DNA of 42,699 nucleotides from JAPLJU01 sp964547985 (GTDB lineage Bacteria > Desulfobacterota > Syntrophia > Syntrophales > UBA2192), in assembly GCA_964547985.1 (NCBI GenBank), contig CAZJPV010000020.1:1-42699 (forward strand), written 5' to 3'. The position numbers were made by a program, and so were the translations under genes. Every line of letters begins with the position of its first letter. The first letter of the stretch is position 1. This document shows, piece by piece, positions 24,164 through 33,309 of this stretch. The notes beneath the pieces were generated by a model that was not told where the DNA came from, did not search any database, and saw only the letters and a program-made list of their open reading frames with translations.

Positions 24164-24198
24164 GATTTTGCGTGTATCAAAACACGTCATGCAAAATC
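24164..24198. promoter_or_regulatory. Possible operator or hairpin upstream of the barrel gene
   Basis: GATTTTGC (24164-24171) and GCAAAATC (24191-24198) are exact inverted copies with an inner GTG/CAC pair. It lies in the divergent gap between the barrel gene and the diguanylate cyclase gene and could bind a regulator. No regulator is identified. Confidence 0.3.
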
Positions 24199-24383
24199 CA
24201 CGTCTTTCTGAATGTTCCAGTCATGCAACAGGGGATCCCCGGGGTAAACTCGGAACACCCGTCGGCCCAGGGATTTGAAAGTCCGTCGTAGGACAGGAAA
24301 AGGGCTTTATACAGGCACTTTTCTTGCAGATTTCACGCTTTTACAAGCGCGGTCCGCCCCGCCGAAAGGTGACAAACAGCCGT

Positions 24384-25241
24384 ATGCCAAGGAATCAAAA
24401 AGTTACAGGGAAAAAAACCGCAGCCGTGAAGAAGATCGATAAGCGTCGATCGATAGAAAAAATCATCAAAAAAAACAAGGGGCTATCAGACTGGCTGCGT
24501 GAGGGGGGGGCCGGCAGGGGTGAACTGCTGATGATCCTCACCGAGAAGCTCCCCAGTGCCGACCGTAAAAAGCTTGAGCGGACCGCCGATGCAGTCATCG
24601 AGCTCGGAGCCGATCTGGTACGACGCATCATTGAAATAGAGAGGGAAAACAAGCAGTTACGATCACTCAGCCTGACCGATGAACTGACGGGTCTCTACAA
24701 CAAGCGTTTTTTCAAGATGCAGCTCGGCGTCGAGATGGCGCGTACGAAGCGTTCGGGACAGCCCTGCTGCATGGCCATCCTCGACTTTGACAACTTCAAG
24801 GAAATCAACGACAGCCTGGGTCACTCCGAGGGAGACCGGTTCCTCACGGAGGTGGGCCTGCTTATGCGTGACCGGCTCCGCCCCACAGACTTTCTCTGCC
24901 GCCTGGGGGGAGACGAGTTCGGCATCCTCATGCCGGCAACGGGCCTGGTCGACGCCATCGGTATCGCCCGAAGGCTCCAGCAGTTCATCACCGACATCCA
25001 CTGGAAGAAGTGCATCGTCACGGCGAGCATCGGCATGGCGGAGTTCGACCCCGCCACGAAGGTGGCCCTTGATGAACTCTTCAACCTGGCTGACATAGAG
25101 CTCTACAGGGCCAAAAAAGACGGCAAGAACAAAATTTCCTACACGGGGGTCATCGATAGGCGTATCGCTGCAGCCGAGCCTGTAAGCCTCCAGGAACGAG
25201 ATTTGCTGTTGAAGGTCAAAGACGAGAAGCCCCGAAGGTAA
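24384..25241 (+). CDS. GGDEF diguanylate cyclase with I-site (285 aa)
   Basis: It makes cyclic di-GMP from two GTP. The first 90 residues are a basic, charged helical region (MPRNQKVTGKK, then IIKKNKGLSDWLREGG), with no recognised sensor. The catalytic domain starts at LTDELTGLYNKRFF; the metal-binding LDFDNFKEIND is at about 133-143 and the active GGDEF at 175-179. The inhibitory I-site RPTD (166-169) lies exactly five residues before GGDEF, so the enzyme is expected to be feedback-inhibited. There is no membrane span. I chose the ATG at 24384; a TTG 20 codons upstream is possible. The MinD/FlhG-like ATPase gene follows 44 bp later. Confidence 0.9.
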   Translation: MPRNQKVTGKKTAAVKKIDKRRSIEKIIKKNKGLSDWLREGGAGRGELLMILTEKLPSADRKKLERTADAVIELGADLVRRIIEIERENKQLRSLSLTDELTGLYNKRFFKMQLGVEMARTKRSGQPCCMAILDFDNFKEINDSLGHSEGDRFLTEVGLLMRDRLRPTDFLCRLGGDEFGILMPATGLVDAIGIARRLQQFITDIHWKKCIVTASIGMAEFDPATKVALDELFNLADIELYRAKKDGKNKISYTGVIDRRIAAAEPVSLQERDLLLKVKDEKPRR

Positions 25242-25285
25242 GGCATCTTATTTCGAAGATTCGAAACGGGCAGAAGGTGAAAGAC

Positions 25286-26047
25286 ATGAAAACCAGAAAA
25301 AAGAGAAACCCCATCATCGTGTGCGTCACAAGCGGGAAGGGTGGCGTCGGAAAGACCTTTCTCACGGTCAACCTTGCCGCAGCGCTGGCGAAGAAGGGTA
25401 AGAAAATCCTCGTCGTCGACTGCGACTTCGGTCTCGCCAATGTGGACATCATGCTGGGCATCCGGCCCGTCAGGACCATGAAGGATGTCGTCTTCGGCGA
25501 GGCAACGCTTCAGGACGTCATCGTCAGGACAACGGGGGGCTTTGACCTCGTTCCCGCATGCTCCGGTGTGAGGGACATGGCCCAGCTTCTTTACGAACGG
25601 ATAGAGATGATCAAGGAGATGCTCCTGTCACTCGAGGGCTATGATCTGATTCTACTGGACACCGGTGCCGGCATGACAGAGGTCGTTCTCCAGTTTAACC
25701 TGCTCGCCAACCGGAACATCCTCGTCATCAACCGCGAACTCACCTGCCTGATGGATGCTTATGCGATGATCAAGGTCCTTTACCAGCTATTCGGCAGGGA
25801 CTCCTTTGACATCATTGTCAATTCTTCGATGGACGAGAAGGAGGGCGATCGGATCTTCCGCCACTTCGATTCCATCTGCAGGCGGTTTCTCGGGTTTCCC
25901 CTGACGCACCTCGGGTCTCTGCGCCACGACGAGGATGTGCCGCGATCGATCATGAACCAGGAAATCCTCGTAAAAGCCTCCCCGCATTCAAAGATCGCGG
26001 AGAGTTGCGCTTCCATGGCAGGTGCCCTGTCCCGCCGGCGGGCATGA
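25286..26047 (+). CDS. MinD/ParA-superfamily ATPase, FlhG-like (253 aa)
   Basis: A deviant Walker A motif, GKGGVGKT at 17-24, is followed by the Walker A' VVDCDFGLANVDIM and Walker B LILLDTGAGMT. The closeness to MinD and FlhG (YlxH) suggests spatial regulation of a polar structure. FlhG limits flagellar number; MinD places the division site. The C-terminus here (IAESCASMAGALSRR) has no obvious amphipathic membrane-targeting helix, so soluble or partner-bound action is likely. I chose the ATG at 25286, with AAGGTG upstream, over a GTG three codons earlier. No flagellar or minC/minE genes are nearby, so the exact role is open. It is probably in one unit with the diguanylate cyclase. Confidence 0.82.
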   Translation: MKTRKKRNPIIVCVTSGKGGVGKTFLTVNLAAALAKKGKKILVVDCDFGLANVDIMLGIRPVRTMKDVVFGEATLQDVIVRTTGGFDLVPACSGVRDMAQLLYERIEMIKEMLLSLEGYDLILLDTGAGMTEVVLQFNLLANRNILVINRELTCLMDAYAMIKVLYQLFGRDSFDIIVNSSMDEKEGDRIFRHFDSICRRFLGFPLTHLGSLRHDEDVPRSIMNQEILVKASPHSKIAESCASMAGALSRRRA

Positions 26048-26157
26048 CCGTCATGGGCGACGTGAAGAAATGGATGATGCGCCGTGACCGGACCAGTGCG
26101 AAGGGCATCACCTCAGAGCGAATAAAAAGACTGGAAATTTGCGCGAAAAGCGGCTAA
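26044..26157 (+). CDS. Possible small basic protein (37 aa)
   Basis: The ATG at 26044 overlaps the TGA of the ATPase gene in the form ATGA. It opens a 38-codon frame rich in Lys and Arg (KKWMMRRDRTSAK, then SERIKRL) ending in TAA at 26157. The four-base overlap is typical of translational coupling. The product has no recognised family and could also be chance in this GC-rich strand. Confidence 0.3.
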   Translation: MTVMGDVKKWMMRRDRTSAKGITSERIKRLEICAKSG

Positions 26158-26205
26158 TTTTAAAGGTCTATACGATTTAATGGTCATACGATCTGGAGGC
26201 GTTTT

Positions 26206-27513
26206 ATGAAAATGTTGAATAAACGGTTTTACATCCTGGTCTCTTTCTGGCTTCTTCCTGTGCTTCTTGTCATGTTCGGTCCTTACGGCGACAGCCGGGT
26301 GGCAGCCGTCGACACGAGCACGTACAAAAGCCTGAAGATCTTCACCGAGGTCATCGACATTGTCGAGAAGAACTACGTGGAAGACGTGAAGACCAACACG
26401 CTCATCCAGGAGGCCATCAACGGGATGATCAGATCGCTGGACCCCCACAGCGCTTTCCTGACGCCGGACCAGTACAAGGATCTCCAGGTGGACACGACCG
26501 GTCAGTTCGGCGGGCTCGGGATCGTCATCACCCTTCAGAACGACCAGCTGGTGGTCGTCTCACCGATTGAGGATACGCCCGCCTTCAAGGCCGGTATCAA
26601 AGCGGGAGACAAGATATTAAAAATCGACGGGCAGTGGACGAAAGGGATCGCCATTACCGACGCCGTCAAGAAGATGCGGGGTCCCGAAAACACGAAGGTG
26701 ACCCTCACCATCATGCGGAAAGAATTTACACAGCCGAAAGACATCGTCATCACCCGTGCCACCATCAAGATCAAAAGCGTGAAGCAACAGGTCTTCGATG
26801 GAACCATCGGCTACATCCGGCTCTCGAACTTCCAGGAATCGACAACGGATGAGCTGAAGAAGGCCCTCCAGGAAATCAACGGGAAAGCCAAACCCCTGAA
26901 AGGCCTCGTCCTGGATGTCCGGAACAACCCCGGCGGACTTTTGGAGCAGGCCGTGAAAGTATCCGACGCCTTCATCAAATCCGGACCGATTGTCGCAACG
27001 AAGGGCCGGGTCAAGACCGTCGAGGCGACTTTTGTGGCGAGAGACGACGGGAGTGAACCGACCTGCCCGATGGTCGTGATCGTCAACGAGGGAACGGCGA
27101 GCGCCTCGGAAATCATCTCGGGAGCACTGCAGGACAACAGCCGGGCTATCATCCTGGGGACAAAGACCTTCGGTAAGGGGTCCGTTCAGACGGTCATCCC
27201 TCTCGAGGACGGGTCGGCCCTCAAGCTGTCCACAGCAAAATATTTCACGCCCAAGGGAAGGTCCATTCAGGCGGAGGGCATCGTGCCGGACATCGTGGTT
27301 GAGTTTGTGAAACCGCCCGAAGAGGAGGAAGGGCCGGAGACGGCCATCCGGGAAAAGGATCTCAAGGGCCACATCAAGGGAGAGAAGGAAATGGCCCGTC
27401 CGAAGGAGTTGCCCCAGAAGAAAGAACAGGACCCCCTGTCCCGGGACAACCAGTTGAAAAGCGCTGTGGATATCCTGAAAAGCTGGGAGGTGTTCAGCAA
27501 GAGCGGAAGGTAA
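26206..27513 (+). CDS. ctpA: Carboxyl-terminal processing protease, S41 family (435 aa)
   Basis: A periplasmic Ser/Lys protease that trims C-termini of envelope proteins. A signal anchor spans residues 9-25 (YILVSFWLLPVLLVMF). A PDZ domain follows at about 95-185 (GGLGIVI, AGDKILKIDG). The catalytic pair is visible: Ser299 in GTASASE and Lys324 in TFGKGSVQ, 25 residues apart as in other CtpA/Prc proteases. The C-terminus is charged and helical. GGAGG lies six bases before the ATG. The following gene, 27 bp away, encodes a divergent polysaccharide deacetylase, a pairing often seen in bacterial envelopes (with EnvC-type murein hydrolase activators), so a link with peptidoglycan turnover is likely. 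Confidence 0.94.
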   Translation: MKMLNKRFYILVSFWLLPVLLVMFGPYGDSRVAAVDTSTYKSLKIFTEVIDIVEKNYVEDVKTNTLIQEAINGMIRSLDPHSAFLTPDQYKDLQVDTTGQFGGLGIVITLQNDQLVVVSPIEDTPAFKAGIKAGDKILKIDGQWTKGIAITDAVKKMRGPENTKVTLTIMRKEFTQPKDIVITRATIKIKSVKQQVFDGTIGYIRLSNFQESTTDELKKALQEINGKAKPLKGLVLDVRNNPGGLLEQAVKVSDAFIKSGPIVATKGRVKTVEATFVARDDGSEPTCPMVVIVNEGTASASEIISGALQDNSRAIILGTKTFGKGSVQTVIPLEDGSALKLSTAKYFTPKGRSIQAEGIVPDIVVEFVKPPEEEEGPETAIREKDLKGHIKGEKEMARPKELPQKKEQDPLSRDNQLKSAVDILKSWEVFSKSGR

Positions 27514-27540
27514 CGAAGGGACCGCCTGACGGGCATCACC

Positions 27541-28437
27541 GTGGCAAAAGGGAAGAGAAAAAAGGCAACAAAAAATAACCATGCCCGGCTGGGCTTCTGT
27601 CTTTTTCTTCTCGGCCTGGTGGTCTTTATCTTCTGGGTGGCCTATCCGCCGGTGCCCTACGAGGGTTCAGAAAAAAAGGTCCCTTCGGAGGAAAAGCCCC
27701 CGCTCTCGGACGCCCCCTCTCCCCGGCATCTGAAGATCGCGATACTCATAGATGACATCGGTCAGGACTTGAAACCCCTTGATGAACTTCTGCGGCTCGA
27801 TGCGCCGATCGCTTTTTCGGTCCTTCCTTTCTGCAGTCATTCCATCGGGGCGGCAAGAAAGATACACAGAGCGGGCAGGGAAGTCCTCCTGCACCTCCCG
27901 ATGGAGCCCCTTGAATATCCGGAGCGGGACCCCGGCAAGGGGGTCCTCTTGATCTCCATGAACGAGAGGGAAATGCGATCGCAGGTGGAAGAAGATTTGA
28001 GGGCGGTCCCTTTCGTACGCGGTGTGAACAACCACATGGGCTCCCGCCTCATGCAGGACAGGCAAAAGCTCAAGGTCCTTTTCAGGAAACTCCGGGAGAG
28101 AGGCCTTTACTTCATCGACAGCCTGACCACGGCGGATTCAAAGGCTGCCGAGGTCGCAGGCGAAACAGGTGTTCCATTTGCATCCCGTGAGGTTTTCATC
28201 GATCACGCCCGGGACCGGGAGATGGTTTTCAGGAACATGAAAGATCTGCTGAAAAAAAAGGGACAGAGGCAGAGCCTCCTGGTCATCGGCCATCCCTATC
28301 CCGAAACGATCCAGGCCCTGAAGACCTTCCTGCCCAGGCTCCAGTCGGCAGGCGTTGAGGTGATCTCCCTGTCGGAACTCATCACCAGAAATGGGAACGC
28401 CCGTCCCCCGGGCCACGCCCGGTCGCAACGAGGTTAG
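27541..28437 (+). CDS. Divergent polysaccharide deacetylase, YibQ/DUF610-like (298 aa)
   Basis: An N-terminal membrane anchor (residues 17-36, LGFCLFLLGLVVFIFWVA) and a proline-rich linker place the catalytic domain in the periplasm. The domain has the divergent polysaccharide deacetylase landmarks: the metal-site-like IDDIGQD at 70-76, the strand FSVLPFCSHS, LLHLPMEPLEYP at 117-128 and VRGVNNHMGSRL. The target is probably a cell-wall or envelope glycan; the family's reaction is not proven. The start is GTG at 27541 with a weak ribosome site. It lies 27 bp after ctpA and 6 bp before the TPR gene and is probably one operon with both. Confidence 0.88.
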   Translation: MAKGKRKKATKNNHARLGFCLFLLGLVVFIFWVAYPPVPYEGSEKKVPSEEKPPLSDAPSPRHLKIAILIDDIGQDLKPLDELLRLDAPIAFSVLPFCSHSIGAARKIHRAGREVLLHLPMEPLEYPERDPGKGVLLISMNEREMRSQVEEDLRAVPFVRGVNNHMGSRLMQDRQKLKVLFRKLRERGLYFIDSLTTADSKAAEVAGETGVPFASREVFIDHARDREMVFRNMKDLLKKKGQRQSLLVIGHPYPETIQALKTFLPRLQSAGVEVISLSELITRNGNARPPGHARSQRG

Positions 28438-28443
28438 CTATTT

Positions 28444-30132
28444 ATGATCCCCATGAACAAAAAAAAGACCATCAAGGCATTGCTCCTCTTCTGTGCGGTA
28501 CTTGGCTTTCTGCTGTGGCCCGCCCCGCAGGCTGTCCTCTGCGCGGAAAACACCCCTGAGGCCCCTTATCGCTATATGTCGGGGCTTTATTCCAGTCTCA
28601 ACGGGAAATTCAAGGAAGCCGTTTCCGAATACGAGAAGGCCCTTCTCGCCGATCCCACTTCGCCCTTTCTCGCCGTTGAGCTCGCGACACAGTATACCCG
28701 GATAGGCAACATCGACAAGGCGATTGCCGTAGCCGAAAAATCCCTGAAATACAACCCGGACTATGTCGATACCTACCTCATCCTGGGGGGGCTCTACCTC
28801 CACACGAGGCAATACGACAAGGCCATTGAGACCTATCGCAAGGTTCTCTCCCTGAAACCCGGCAATCTGGAATCCTACCTCTACCTGAGCGTCATCTACG
28901 CTGAGACCAAGCAATACGCCGAAGCGATCGACGTCCTCCAGCAGATGCTCAAGGCGGATCCCGGAAACGTCATGGGTCATTACTACATGGGGAAAATCTA
29001 TTCCGAGATGAGGCGATACCGGGAAGCCGAGCAGTGGTTCCTCAAGACACTGGAACTCAAACCCAACTTCGAGGCCGCCCTCTCCGATCTGGCACTCCTG
29101 TATGAACTGGAGGAGAAAAATGATAAGGCCAGAGAGATTTATGTCAAAATGATCTCCCAGCATCCTGGAAGGACATCGACAAGGGTCAAGCTCGGAAAAG
29201 TGCTTCTGCGGGACCGAAAATATGAGGAAGCCGTCAGTCAGTTCCAGGAGATCCTGAAGCGCGATCCCAACAACCGGGAGGTGAGGTTTACCCTGGGGCT
29301 GATTTACTACGAGTGGAACAAGCACGATGAGGCCATCGCCGAATTTTCAGAAGTCCTGAAGGTCTTTCCCAACGATGATGAGGCCCGATACTTCCGGGCC
29401 GCCGCCTACGGTGAAAAGAAACTCTATGGTGAGGCCCTTGCTGACTTAAACAAGATACCGGTGAGTGACGATCTTTACGCAAACGCGCAAATCCAGATCG
29501 GCGTCATCCTGAAAAAGCAGAACCGCCCGCAGGAAGCCATCGAGGTGACGAAGAAGGCCATGAAAGCCAAGGAAGGGGACCCCGCCCTCTATGGTTTCTT
29601 GGCCTCCCTTTACGAAGATGCCAAAGATCTCAAGACGGCAGAGCAGACGCTGATGGAGGGGCTTGCCGTTGCGCCCGCGAACGCCGATCTGCACTACCGT
29701 CTCGGCGTGCTTTACGAGAAAACGGATCGCTTTAACGAGAGCATGAAGCAGATGGAGGAAGTCCTGAAAATCGAGCCCGAAAGCGCGGAGGCGCTCAATT
29801 TTATCGGCTACAGCTATGCGGACAGGGGAATCAAGCTCCAGGAGGCCGAGGCCATGATCAAGAAGGCGCTGGAACTGAGACCCGGCGACGGCTACATTAC
29901 CGACAGCCTCGGCTGGGTCTACTTCAAGCAGAACCGCACTGATGAAGCGATCAAGTACCTGGAGGAGGCCCTGCGCATTCTGCCCGAAGACCCTGCCATC
30001 GCGGAACACCTCGGCGATGCCTACGCCAGGACTGGACGGGTTCAGGACGCCATCGAAAAATACAAGCTCGTGCTTCAGCTGAAACCCGACGCCGAGAAGG
30101 TCCGCGAGAAAATGGACACTTTAAGCAGGTAG
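28444..30132 (+). CDS. Exported TPR-repeat protein (562 aa)
   Basis: After a signal peptide (residues about 8-34, AVLGFLLWPAPQAVLCAE) the whole protein is built of about fifteen tetratricopeptide repeats with the usual W/L-G-Y-A-P pattern, for example AIETYRKVLSLKPGNLESYL and AIKYLEEALRILPEDPAIAE. Such superhelices bind partner proteins in the periplasm or on the outer membrane. It lacks a lipobox. It lies six bases after the deacetylase gene and is probably co-transcribed with ctpA and yibQ. The lipoprotein gene 172 bp downstream often accompanies such proteins. The exact partner is unknown. Confidence 0.88.
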   Translation: MIPMNKKKTIKALLLFCAVLGFLLWPAPQAVLCAENTPEAPYRYMSGLYSSLNGKFKEAVSEYEKALLADPTSPFLAVELATQYTRIGNIDKAIAVAEKSLKYNPDYVDTYLILGGLYLHTRQYDKAIETYRKVLSLKPGNLESYLYLSVIYAETKQYAEAIDVLQQMLKADPGNVMGHYYMGKIYSEMRRYREAEQWFLKTLELKPNFEAALSDLALLYELEEKNDKAREIYVKMISQHPGRTSTRVKLGKVLLRDRKYEEAVSQFQEILKRDPNNREVRFTLGLIYYEWNKHDEAIAEFSEVLKVFPNDDEARYFRAAAYGEKKLYGEALADLNKIPVSDDLYANAQIQIGVILKKQNRPQEAIEVTKKAMKAKEGDPALYGFLASLYEDAKDLKTAEQTLMEGLAVAPANADLHYRLGVLYEKTDRFNESMKQMEEVLKIEPESAEALNFIGYSYADRGIKLQEAEAMIKKALELRPGDGYITDSLGWVYFKQNRTDEAIKYLEEALRILPEDPAIAEHLGDAYARTGRVQDAIEKYKLVLQLKPDAEKVREKMDTLSR

Positions 30133-30303
30133 CGTCATCACTGAAAAAGATGACTCGATCTTAAAATATCCGGAGTCGCTCAGTACCGCCGGAACCATTT
30201 CCCGCCAACCGCCCGAACACATCAATGACCGTCAGGACCTCCCGCCCCCGCCGGAAGGGATCTTCGGATTAAAGCTTTTAGTTTCAGGACGCGGGGGATA
30301 CAC

Positions 30304-31116
30304 GTGGAGCCTGTTCGATTGACCATGCGAAAAACCGCCCTCTTTTTTCTGGTGATTGCGATGGCCGCTTATACGGCAGGGTGTGCCCCGCGAAAAGCAC
30401 TGCTGCTCGGGGAGGATTTCTCCTCCCCCGAGCGCGCCCTGGCGAAGCTCAAGCAAATGAACACCGGGGAAGACACCCTGAAAGGGGTGAGCACCCTGAC
30501 CGTCACCGCGGCCGATGGGCGATATATCGTGAAGATGGCCCTGCTGGCAAAAAGACCCTCCTCCCTTCGCATCGAAGAGATGCCGTTCTGGGGGCTTCCC
30601 GATCTGTTCCTGTCCGCCAATGAAGACCAGCTCAAGGTATTTTTCCCGAAGGAGGGAAAATTCTATGTGGGGAAGCCCACACGAGAGAACATCTCCAAGT
30701 TTCTACCCTGGGGAATCGAGGTGGACGAATTTCTTGCCCTTCTCTTCGGCATGCCGCCGCCTCGCATCGCCGCAGCGGAAAGACTTGAAGGCCGGACGGA
30801 GGAGGATCTCTACCGGATCGACACCTTCAATAGCGGTGGGAAACTCGGTTCCCTGTGGATTGATCCGCTCGATCACCGCCTGGTCAGGACAGAACTCCTG
30901 ACCGAAAAAGGCGATGTGCTCTGTGAGGTGAGCCTGGCCTCTTACGGCCCCGCCGGGGATTTCATCATCCCCAAAGAACTCATCCTGGATTTCTTCAAGC
31001 CCGAAAAGACAAATATCCTCATCCGGCACAGAAGCACCGAGATCGCCGCAGACGAAGACGAAGATCTCTTCGACCTCGAGATCCCGGCCGGCATCACTCC
31101 CCTTCAACTGGACTAA
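30304..31116 (+). CDS. LolA/LolB-fold-like lipoprotein (270 aa)
   Basis: The lipobox TAGC (Cys27) follows a hydrophobic segment (LFFLVIAMAAYTAGC). The mature part has a long beta-rich pattern (GVSTLTVTAADGRYIVKMAL, RPSSLRIEEMPFW, DQLKVFFPKEGKFYVG) that recalls LolB and the DUF4292 lipoproteins: a half-barrel that could hold a lipid. Conserved LolB Leu-rich loop residues are not obvious, so an exact LolB role is not claimed. The start is GTG at 30304, with GGGGGA upstream; an ATG at 30325 is possible. It follows the TPR gene and is probably expressed with it. An outer-membrane lipid or envelope role is inferred. Confidence 0.65.
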   Translation: MEPVRLTMRKTALFFLVIAMAAYTAGCAPRKALLLGEDFSSPERALAKLKQMNTGEDTLKGVSTLTVTAADGRYIVKMALLAKRPSSLRIEEMPFWGLPDLFLSANEDQLKVFFPKEGKFYVGKPTRENISKFLPWGIEVDEFLALLFGMPPPRIAAAERLEGRTEEDLYRIDTFNSGGKLGSLWIDPLDHRLVRTELLTEKGDVLCEVSLASYGPAGDFIIPKELILDFFKPEKTNILIRHRSTEIAADEDEDLFDLEIPAGITPLQLD

Positions 31117-31190
31117 GCGGGAAGATCGGGGTTAACGGCAGTCACAATCAGTTCCGTTGACGACTCCTTCCTGAAAGCGGCAATTTACTC

Positions 31191-31224
31191 CATTTCATTT
31201 CACTATAGATTTCAAATGGAAATG
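31191..31224. promoter_or_regulatory. Possible operator upstream of the methyltransferase
   Basis: CATTTCATTT and AAATGGAAATG form an imperfect inverted repeat (one extra G) around 13 bases. A TATAAT box follows at 31250-31255. It may control the methyltransferase gene, but no good -35 box is seen. Confidence 0.25.
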
Positions 31225-31365
31225 ATGATAAAAAACGACCAGATTAAGTTATAATCTAAACACCCTTCAACCTATGTGAAATCAAGCCTGTTTCCCCTCC
31301 GCCTGGAAACATCGCGGCTGTCGACATTGTGAGCAAATTTGTCTTCGAACTCCGTATCGCTTGAG

Positions 31366-32157
31366 ATGGATTCCTCCAGCAAGAACCGATTCGATGACTT
31401 CTTTGAAGAAGAGAAGTACCTGGTCTTCAAAAACCACCTCTATAATTATCTCCTCCGGAAACGCGCTATCGGTAAGGCCCTGAAGCGCGAGAGGCCCGGC
31501 TTGACCCTCGAGGTTGGAAGCGGTATCTCTCCCGTGACAACACCCGGAGACCGTATTATCTATTCGGAGGTTTCTTTCCTCGCCATGAGACGCCTGAAAC
31601 AGGATCTGGGGAGGGGATCCTTCGTCGTAGCCGATGTCACGAGGCTTCCCTTCAAAGACGGAGTCTTCGATCACACAGTCTGTTCCGAAGTTCTCGAGCA
31701 TGTGGAACACGACGGAACGGCCCTGAAGGAGCTGTCAAGGGTTATGAGATCCTCGGGCCGCCTCTTACTCACCTTCCCTCACCGGCAGTTCTACTTCACG
31801 AATGATGATCGGTTCGTAGGTCACCTTCGTCGGTATGAATTACGAGAGATGGCGGATCGCCTGGAGGCGGCTAATTTGAAGCCCCTTTCCACAAAAAAGA
31901 TACTGGGTCCCCTGGAGAAGCTAACCATGATGGCCGTTATCTATGGCATAGAGAAGTTTCAAAACGACCGGGGAAAAAGTGAGCTGAAAAATTTATCCCA
32001 AAAAACTTATGGACCACTCATCATCATCTATAAATGGGTGAACAGAATCTATGCTGTCCTCGCGTGGCTGGACGCTCTTCTGGCGCCTCGTTTTCTTTCC
32101 GCCGTCCTTCTGGTCAAGGCCGGGAAAAAATCAAATCCCGTAGGCACGATGGCGTAA
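31366..32157 (+). CDS. Class I SAM-dependent methyltransferase (263 aa)
   Basis: The cofactor motif is LTLEVGSGISP (about 45-55), with motif II near SFVVADVTRLPFKDG and motif III near LLLTFPHRQFYF, the layout of Methyltransf_11-type enzymes. CSEVLEHVEHDG fits the following helix. The C-terminal part is hydrophobic (LIIIYKWVNRIYAVLAWLDA), which may attach it to the membrane or bind a lipid-like substrate. The target cannot be read. I chose the ATG at 31366; a TTG nine codons upstream would give a longer form. It is isolated, convergent with the Tol-Pal operon. Confidence 0.75.
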   Translation: MDSSSKNRFDDFFEEEKYLVFKNHLYNYLLRKRAIGKALKRERPGLTLEVGSGISPVTTPGDRIIYSEVSFLAMRRLKQDLGRGSFVVADVTRLPFKDGVFDHTVCSEVLEHVEHDGTALKELSRVMRSSGRLLLTFPHRQFYFTNDDRFVGHLRRYELREMADRLEAANLKPLSTKKILGPLEKLTMMAVIYGIEKFQNDRGKSELKNLSQKTYGPLIIIYKWVNRIYAVLAWLDALLAPRFLSAVLLVKAGKKSNPVGTMA

Positions 32158-32370
32158 ACAGCGAAAGATTCACTCAAGATTATTCCCTGACTATGAATAT
32201 AATGATCCGACTGCGCGCTGATCTGATCATTTGCATTCTTCTCGTCAACAAAACATTTCAAACGATAATCGATAATGTTTTTTCTACGCGAAAGCGCAGA
32301 GTCGTAGGTGAAATCTTGAATCAAAACCTTTTCTTGACATAGGACCCGGCTCTTGAGGCAAAAAGTCATA

Positions 32371-32400
32371 AAAAAGCCGTCCCTCGGTGGAAGGACGGCT
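32371..32400 (-). terminator. Terminator of the Tol-Pal operon
   Basis: Read on the minus strand, AGCCGTCC and GGACGGCT form an 8-bp stem with a 10-base loop, followed by a TTTTT run. It lies 36 bp past the cpoB stop and is the natural end of the operon. Confidence 0.8.
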
Positions 32401-32435
32401 GGCAGACATAACCAGGATGTTAAAACAGCTTTGTC

Positions 32436-33284
32436 TTACTTGATTTCTTTGAGTTTTGCCTTTGCGATCTTGGCCTGATTGGAACTGGGGTACTTCTTCG
32501 TCACCTGCTGAAAGATGAGCTTGGCACTCTGCTTGTCGCCGAGTTTCTGGAACGCCAGGCCCTGCTTGAGCATGGCATCGGGGTTCTTTGCGCCCTTTGG
32601 GAAGTTTTTGATGACCTTCTCATACTCCAGGATGGCCTTCTCGTAGCTTCCCTCCAGGTAGTAACACTCGCCGAGCCAGAACTGGGCGTTGTCCGCGTAT
32701 TCCCCTTTCGGGTACTGCTTCAGAAACTTGGCGAATTCCTCCCGGGACTGAGCATACTTCCCTTCCTTGAAGGTCTTGTAAGCGGCCTGGTAGGCAGCTT
32801 CCCGGTCGCTCCTGGCCTCGGCTGCAGCCCCAGCCGCGGCGGGTTTTCCTTCCTCCTTTACAGCACTCGGCGCCTCCTTCTTGCTCACGCCGATAAAGCT
32901 TTCAATGTACTCCACCCGGAAGGAGAGGTCATCGAGCTTCTCCTTCATCTCTTTCAGGCTGCCGCCTTTCTGCTGGTTTAGCGCCGCAAATTCCTTTTTC
33001 ATCTCATCGACGGAGCCTCTGAGATTCTGAACGCCGTCCCGCAGATTGATCATGTCCGCACCGGCATCGGCCTGTGCCTTGCGCAGGGTTTTGTTCGTCT
33101 CCAGCACCTCTGCCAGATCCTTCTGGGCCCTGTCGAGATCAACGCTCATCCTGTTGACCTGTTCCCGCAGTTCGCCGGTCTTCTGGTCCTGGTTTTGCTG
33201 GACTTTTTTCAGATCGACCGACGTGGCACAACCCCACAAAAACGCCAACACAACGATGAAACAAAGCACAAGATTCTTTTTCAA
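32436..33284 (-). CDS. cpoB: Tol-Pal system protein YbgF / CpoB (282 aa)
   Basis: A periplasmic protein that links Tol-Pal to cell-wall synthesis at division. The signal has a lipobox-like LWGC (Cys19), unlike E. coli CpoB, so this copy may be lipid-anchored. Residues about 25-130 form a coiled coil (QNQDQKTGELREQVNRMSVD, LRDGVQNLRGSVDEM). After a linker rich in Ala and Pro, three TPR repeats follow (AAYKTFKEGKYAQSREEF, FWLGECYYLEGSYEKAIL, MLKQGLAFQKLGDKQSAK). The start is TTG at 33284, with GGGAGG eight bases upstream. It is last in the minus-strand tol operon, 25 bp after pal. Confidence 0.92.
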   Translation of the reverse strand: MKKNLVLCFIVVLAFLWGCATSVDLKKVQQNQDQKTGELREQVNRMSVDLDRAQKDLAEVLETNKTLRKAQADAGADMINLRDGVQNLRGSVDEMKKEFAALNQQKGGSLKEMKEKLDDLSFRVEYIESFIGVSKKEAPSAVKEEGKPAAAGAAAEARSDREAAYQAAYKTFKEGKYAQSREEFAKFLKQYPKGEYADNAQFWLGECYYLEGSYEKAILEYEKVIKNFPKGAKNPDAMLKQGLAFQKLGDKQSAKLIFQQVTKKYPSSNQAKIAKAKLKEIK

Positions 33285-33309
33285 GGCTCAAGCCTCCCGG
33301 ATCGAAGAT

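Noticed and set aside
28438..29325. Open frame of 295 codons on the minus strand inside the TPR gene
   Set aside because: Antisense to a clear TPR protein with repeat periodicity; no ribosome site or family features.
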